NCBI GenBank assembly: GCA_022925895.1
Contig: JAKSYS010000021.1
Span: 62,001-126,000, forward strand
Direction of reading: 5' to 3'
Source of the DNA: Fragilaria crotonensis
Taxonomy: Eukaryota > Bacillariophyta > Fragilariophyceae > Fragilariales > Fragilariaceae
Length of the DNA: 64,000 nucleotides
The notes beneath the pieces are model-generated. The model was not told the DNA's origin. It ran no database searches and saw nothing but the letters and a program-made list of their open reading frames with translations. This document shows positions 59,259 through 64,000 of the stretch, one piece after another. The translations under genes were made by a program, and so were the position numbers. The stretch's first letter is position 1. Each line of letters begins with the position of its first letter.

Positions 59259-62200
59259 GTCTGCATCGGTGTAGGGCAGGCAATGAGCAAACAGAAGTGC
59301 ATCTCAGGAGTTGGTGTTTAGTCACGGTCACCCAACAGGGAAAGGTATAGTGGGAAGGCCAGGTCGCAAAAGTAGTACCGAAAAATGACAATACAGTGCT
59401 ACGATTGTCCCAAGATAATGTGCTCCGATGACGGAACCACCGACCGGGGGAAGTTGCGATCACACTTTCCATCAGAGCACTGCTTTCAATCTGGTTTTGT
59501 TGGCCAGTTCAGTCAGAATTGTTGCGGCTGTCATGACTTGCTTTCATCAGAGATATCAATTCAGATTGCAGAGTATTGAAACTGGAATCACATCAGCCAT
59601 TCATCAAATCTGATCGATGCATGTGCGCTTCAAGTCGCTCAATCGCCGCATATCGCACCAATTTTGTGTGCAGTCCAGGCAACGACAAGCATGGCATGAG
59701 GGGGCAAACTTTGCCATGTTTGCAATCCGAGCACGTGGGCGACCGTCACCAGTGAGAAAAAGCTGGGATGCTGTGATCCTATGCATCACGACAACGGTTT
59801 GCTCCAAGTGGTGACATTGCATTGCCTGAATGTTGCGGACCAAAGAAGTCATGCCGCCCGTTGTTGCACACAAAATTTATTTCAATCATGGCTTGAACGC
59901 GATCTCTTCATGGCAGCAAGTGGTTGTTGAGCGAGTCGATTGGTACCGTCAAAGCATCACACCACAGGACGGTTGTAGAAGAGTCAAACAGCAAATGGTC
60001 GATGTCAGTTGCTGTACTTTGAAGTTCCAAACTGATTTCCAACATCCAACAAAGGTAATTGCCGATTGTGGAGAAGCGGACTCCGTTCTCAGCTATACTT
60101 GTCTGCGCATTCCTTCCCGCGGACAAAACGAACGTGCTGTGCGGTCTTGCGGATCTCGCACGTCACGACATGGAGGTTCACGTCATGCGGGTACGCACTG
60201 ACAGAAGGAGATTCGGGATTCAACTGGTCTGCAGTAGGATCACAACTGAAAGGAACCAAAGGGGCCGGAGGCGTGGCATTGGCACTGTCAACATGATGAG
60301 ACTTGATGGATAGAATAGGGGTGCCAGAGTCGTCTAAGGCCAAGCTGATGGCACAGTATAGTACCAGCCATACGGCCAACCTGTCAAACGGCACTCGGGG
60401 AAAATCCCGTCGCCACGAAGCAGACCGACCAAGTAGTTGCCAACGGATGTTGCGATAGGCAGCGCCCTTTGATTGCATGTTTGCAGCAGACGCCCATTCA
60501 ACCCACAACGCAGATCAATTTCCTCTCGAGTACGGAATCAGCACTGGAATCATGTTGGATGTACGATCACACTCCCCCAATGTGTGCAGTGTTACACAGT
60601 GAGTAAAAAGTACAACAAAATGCAACATGTGCCATCAACCGTCGCGCCGATAAGATCAGTTGAAGCCACATGGGAAAGCTCACGGGCGTCCGGAATCGAT
60701 TGGCTGCTGAGACCGGATGGTTAGGAAGAGGCAAAGCGAGCCGGGGAATTGAGCACACATGAAGTGCCATGATACAACACCTCTGTGGATGCGACATCAG
60801 CAAGCTGCTGCTGAAGATGCGAACGAATCCAGTGCCACGTTTGTGACGGTATTCAAGACCAGGATCGCGTTTGTATGGGAGTTGACGCCCTCGACCTGGA
60901 GGAAATGTGCTACCCACGTAAAAGTAGGTCTCGCTGGTACAGACAGAAGGTAAGGACCTGCGCAGTTGTCAGCTCCAATGAATCGCCCCATCGGCACAGA
61001 ATATCGGCCATCAGGAGGCTTCAAATGGCAGATAATGTGGCAACAATAGGCTGGGCAGTGTCAAGGATGACTGTCATTTCACTAGGCGTGCTCTGAGGGA
61101 TCTCTATAGGTTTCAGGTTGCAAAACACTTCCGGTTTACATCGAATGCACGTGGAAACTGGCCCGGTACTAGCTGTGAAGTGGTACCATGTGGTTGCGAC
61201 GGTCATCAAATTCGTAAGAAGCTTGTTCATGCTTTTCATTATTTGAGTCGCTCAACCGGAGAATGATGCGCATCAGTTCCGTGAGCGTCGACGACAAAAC
61301 GCAAGGTGCGAGGAAGGGTCGGACGACAGTTATCCCGAATTGTGCTGCTTGGAGATGTCGTTTCCCCAAAGAAAAAAACACCACCATAGCTCGCACAAAG
61401 GTGCCAGACGCCAATTCAATGAACTCAAACCGAAACAAGGAGATTGTGATGCAGCAACGACGTTCTGCCAAAATTCCTGTCTGCAGTTGTCGCTTCATCA
61501 AAACACAACGATACCTCGCGCAGGCGCCAGACGCCAAATCAATGTCCATGCTATGTCATCAAGACTGAAACAGCTTATCAGTCTCTTCCATAGCCTTTCT
61601 TCCATCCGTGGAGCAATCCGAACACAAAACCTTCACTGTCGATGTTCCTGCGTTCGCTACAACGACAACCAGGGATGGGGAATCGTCCTTCACTGCCAAA
61701 GCCATGTTGACATAGAGCATCGTCAGCTGCTGCCATCGCCATTTTGACCAACACCAGAAATATGTGCAACTGTTGTTAAACAAACTTGGTGTCCCTCAAG
61801 ACAACGTTCGTAAATGCCGTGCAAGCGACACAGATGCCAACAATCAGCAGAAAACCGAGAGTGGACTACCTTGCTGTCCCTCAAGATATCGCTCGTGAAT
61901 GCCGTGCAGGCAACAAACTCCATCAGCTCAAAGGTGTCCGATTGAGAAGGTGAAGACCGCAACGCATAGAGAGTACCGTACAGCAACGATGGATGCAAAA
62001 ATCTCTTTGCAAACTTTGTTTTGTGATTACCCGACCAACACATCGATTTTGCAACAGAGCGAGAGCAAACATTTCTGAGCGGGCTGTCACTGCCACGTCA
62101 CTACCGTTTGGCTTATGCCCGTATCATTCGGAGGTAGTAGTAAATCAAGGGACATGAACATGATTGATAACAAGCCAAACCGAACAAACACAAGCTGTTT

Positions 62201-62701
62201 GGTGTGCGTGCGGAGAGCAAAACGTGTCTGAGCCTACCGTCATTGTCGTGTGCCTTTGCTCGTGTTGTTATGAGGTAGAAATCAATCAGGAGACAGACCG
62301 GACAAGAGGGTCTAGTTGCTGGTCGTGACACAATAATGTCAGCAGACATCGGGCCGCTGTGCGGGAACAACGCGGCGGTTGGAGCAGTCACGCGGTCATG
62401 GCTTTGCAGCTATGCGATGGCTGGCAGCATCGTCGAACCAATCCAAATTGTTTGGCATGCCAACATGGTCTGTAGACTGAGGCACATGTTGGAAGTCACA
62501 TTTGGTGACGTGCATATCATGCAATGCTGGATATGCGTCCTTGGCAATCCACACAACGGAGCCTGTGGTCATCGTTATTGTAATGACACCGGTGTCCAAC
62601 CAGCTACTTGTGTCATTATGTTCTGGTACAGTACAGGATTTACGGTATGTGGTCTCCCCATGCGGCGACTGAGCATCTCGAAACGTGAGATAGTGCAGTG
62701 A
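59259..62701 (-). other. Element F internal region without a recognised gene
   Basis: 3.4 kb with only short frames (all under 140 codons) on both strands. Short direct repeats occur, such as two GTCCCTCAAGA...GCCGTGCA units about 80 bases apart (about 61791 and 61872) and two GCCAGACGCCAA units (about 61404 and 61526). Nothing resembles gag or pol. Confidence 0.6.
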
Positions 62702-63718
62702 TCAACTTATGCATACACGTACACGCCCGCGGTCGATTGGATGAAACCTCATATCAATGGAGGGCAATCGATTGGAGTCCTCGATCGCGTCTTGGCAGCT
62801 GACATCAGCCCAGGATGGCACTGATGATGTTGCAACACGGCGAGGCAGGGTCCCCATGTCTGTCATTGATGATGTCGCAGAAACAATCATGACACCGTTC
62901 TGGCATTCAACAAGGCCGGGGCAAGTGGTAGGTACGGCGGTGTGCTGAGTCATGTCAAAGGTCAGCAGCAGCAATCGAATGTCAAGATGCGGGCCTTCAA
63001 CAATGTTCTTGCACTCCAGCGGTGTCATTTGTGGTGATGTATTGTAGTCCATATCCTCGTTATAGACAAAAAGGACTTCCACGGAGTTATCACAGTCCTC
63101 CAATGTCTCTTTCTCAGTACAATCATGCCCATACTCAGTGAAACGTGCTGCAAAACTATCGGGGGTGATCTCTGCCAAAGTGGAAACCTTGGTGGTGCCG
63201 GAACAAACCACATCAGGGATGGTCGTAATTCTTGCACTGTCAAAACCGTGGGCTTCAGCGGAACGGATAATTGCAGTAGATTGACCGACGCGAGGAGCAG
63301 CTGTAGGAAACCTGGTTTTGCGTGGGAGGGTGATTGCGGGACGCATAAATCGGATGAAGAGTGGTACTTCAATCGGATGACAAGATTGAATTCCATTGTT
63401 GCGACAGCGAAGCATCTGAGCAATTAGTCGTTGCAATGCTGGTTGTCGCAAAGTCAAAAGTTTGCCTTCGTTCCTCCAATGATACATGCAAAATCGAGCA
63501 CAAAGAAGACACAATCTTGATTGCGTGTCCAGCCATGTCGTATCTTCTATTAGCTGCGTGACATAGTCTTGCACCACCTCGAGGTAATTGTCCACAACCG
63601 TTGAAGTGGCAATGTCAAACAGCTCTGTGAGAGGGAACTCTACCAAAGGACAATCTTCGATGTCAACGGTAATGACAACATAATCGTCTGAGTGATAAAA
63701 CTCCCTTGGGGCCATCAT
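62702..63718 (-). CDS. Unknown 338-aa protein of element F
   Basis: The only long frame of the element, with ATG 72 bases behind the 5' LTR and 58 bases after the PBS. The N-terminal third is hydrophobic/acidic and could be folded (YVVITVDIEDCPLVEFPLTE, VVQDYVTQLIEDTTWLDTQS), followed by a Cys-rich RLCLLCARFCMYHW. The C-terminal part is rich in Thr, Ser and Asp. No capsid, zinc knuckle or enzyme motif was recognised. Its place is that of gag, so an RNA-packaging function is possible; a captured host gene is another. The single open frame between near-identical LTRs suggests it is or was recently translated. Confidence 0.5.
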   Translation of the reverse strand: MMAPREFYHSDDYVVITVDIEDCPLVEFPLTELFDIATSTVVDNYLEVVQDYVTQLIEDTTWLDTQSRLCLLCARFCMYHWRNEGKLLTLRQPALQRLIAQMLRCRNNGIQSCHPIEVPLFIRFMRPAITLPRKTRFPTAAPRVGQSTAIIRSAEAHGFDSARITTIPDVVCSGTTKVSTLAEITPDSFAARFTEYGHDCTEKETLEDCDNSVEVLFVYNEDMDYNTSPQMTPLECKNIVEGPHLDIRLLLLTFDMTQHTAVPTTCPGLVECQNGVMIVSATSSMTDMGTLPRRVATSSVPSWADVSCQDAIEDSNRLPSIDMRFHPIDRGRVRVCIS

Positions 63719-63776
63719 GAGTTTTATCCCGGCAAGGGTTAAACTCTTCAGCCACTAGGATCAGTACGAGTCGTAC

Positions 63777-63790
63777 TTGGGCTCATAACG
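63777..63790 (-). promoter_or_regulatory. Primer-binding site of element F (Met-tRNA anticodon type)
   Basis: On the minus strand CGTTATGAGCCCAA follows the 5' LTR. GTTATGAGCCCA is the complement of TGGGCTCATAAC, the anticodon arm of methionine tRNAs with CAT anticodon. This fits half-tRNA priming as in Drosophila copia. Confidence 0.7.
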
Positions 63791-64000
63791 TGTGAGACCC
63801 TCCCTAATTACGAGCGCTCGCGCTCAGGAGTAGGAGGGATAGAATGTGAGGTCCACAGAGGCCGGAGATCAATCGTATCGCAGGCACCGATCAAAACAGA
63901 TGAATCACGATGATCTGTCGAATCGCCAGCAGGAAGTAAATGTGGACTCAGCGATGTTCAGAGCGGTGTCACCAGTGTGACAGTATGTGTTGGATGGTTG
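63791..64000 (-). repeat. 5' LTR of element F, partial
   Basis: Same sequence as 58792-59001; cut by the window end, so about 247 further bases are expected beyond 64000. Confidence 0.9.

Larger units (their letters stand above)
58792..64000 (-). mobile_element. Element F: LTR retrotransposon of the A family without recognisable gag-pol
   Basis: 3' LTR 58792-59248, internal part 59249-63790, 5' LTR from 63791 past the window end. The first 210 bases of both LTRs agree except for one base noticed (T at about 58880, C in the other). PBS and PPT are in the right places for the minus strand. The internal 4.5 kb shows no capsid, protease, integrase, RT or RNase H motif, only a 338-aa ORF next to the PBS. 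It therefore looks like a recently moved non-autonomous element, probably driven by an A-type Copia. Confidence 0.8.

Noticed and set aside
62702-63718. Element F ORF as a normal Copia gag
   Set aside because: No helical capsid blocks, zinc knuckle or basic tail similar to the Gag proteins of C, D or E could be seen; left as unknown.

Overview
The window is a transposon-dominated stretch of a eukaryotic nuclear genome, most likely a diatom or a close stramenopile relative. The clues are several Ty1/Copia lineages whose Gag and Pol resemble diatom CoDi-type elements (Gag without a zinc knuckle, a DSHADT-type protease, an Rx(R/K)SHTG RNase H), a PAT/DIRS-like tyrosine-recombinase retrotransposon, a Crypton-type recombinase, and very little host coding sequence. 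No rRNA or tRNA gene and no bacterial-type operon is visible.

Left part (1-14716) is a nest. Copia element A (1-4683; 3' LTR 4270-4683) sits inside Copia element B (4684 to about 7471). B sits inside a fragment of a D-type Copia (7483-8133, resuming at 14618-14716). That fragment is split again by Copia element C (8134-14617, minus strand), which has two identical 188-bp LTRs.

Middle-left (14717-21976) holds a decayed DDE transposase gene of CACTA/Plavaka type with an Asp/Asn-rich tail, about 1.1 kb without genes, five copies of a 185-bp tandem repeat, an unknown 150-180 aa ORF, and an inverted B-type LTR remnant.

Middle (21977-51510) is one tyrosine-recombinase retrotransposon. It has split direct repeats A1-ORFs-B1-A2-B2 and three open genes (Gag-like, RT/RNase H, recombinase). 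Its B2 repeat is cut twice: by a 16.4-kb Copia (D, 28257-44655) and by a 6.7-kb Copia (E, 44798-51484; identical 293-bp LTRs). D carries a 4543-bp element with 26-bp terminal inverted repeats (31845-36387, CAG target duplication) and a 129-bp MITE with a 9-bp target duplication (41191-41319). An 87-93 bp direct repeat flanks the whole nest. D has about 1,800 codons of unrecognised coding sequence upstream of its Gag.

Right part (51604-64000) has a probable host gene for an 898-aa coiled-coil protein on the minus strand, a two-ORF Crypton recombinase broken by a 13-bp tandem duplication, and a minus-strand LTR element (F, 58792 to beyond the window) of the A family by LTR. F has near-identical LTRs but no recognisable gag or pol, only a 338-aa ORF of unknown function next to a Met-tRNA anticodon-type primer site.

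The elements do not form a pathway. They are layers of insertion whose order can be read from the interruptions. Elements C and E share PBS, PPT, protease type, a chromodomain-like linker and an in-frame UGA between gag and pol; B shares the PPT and the linker. This points to one Copia clade that may use stop-codon readthrough.
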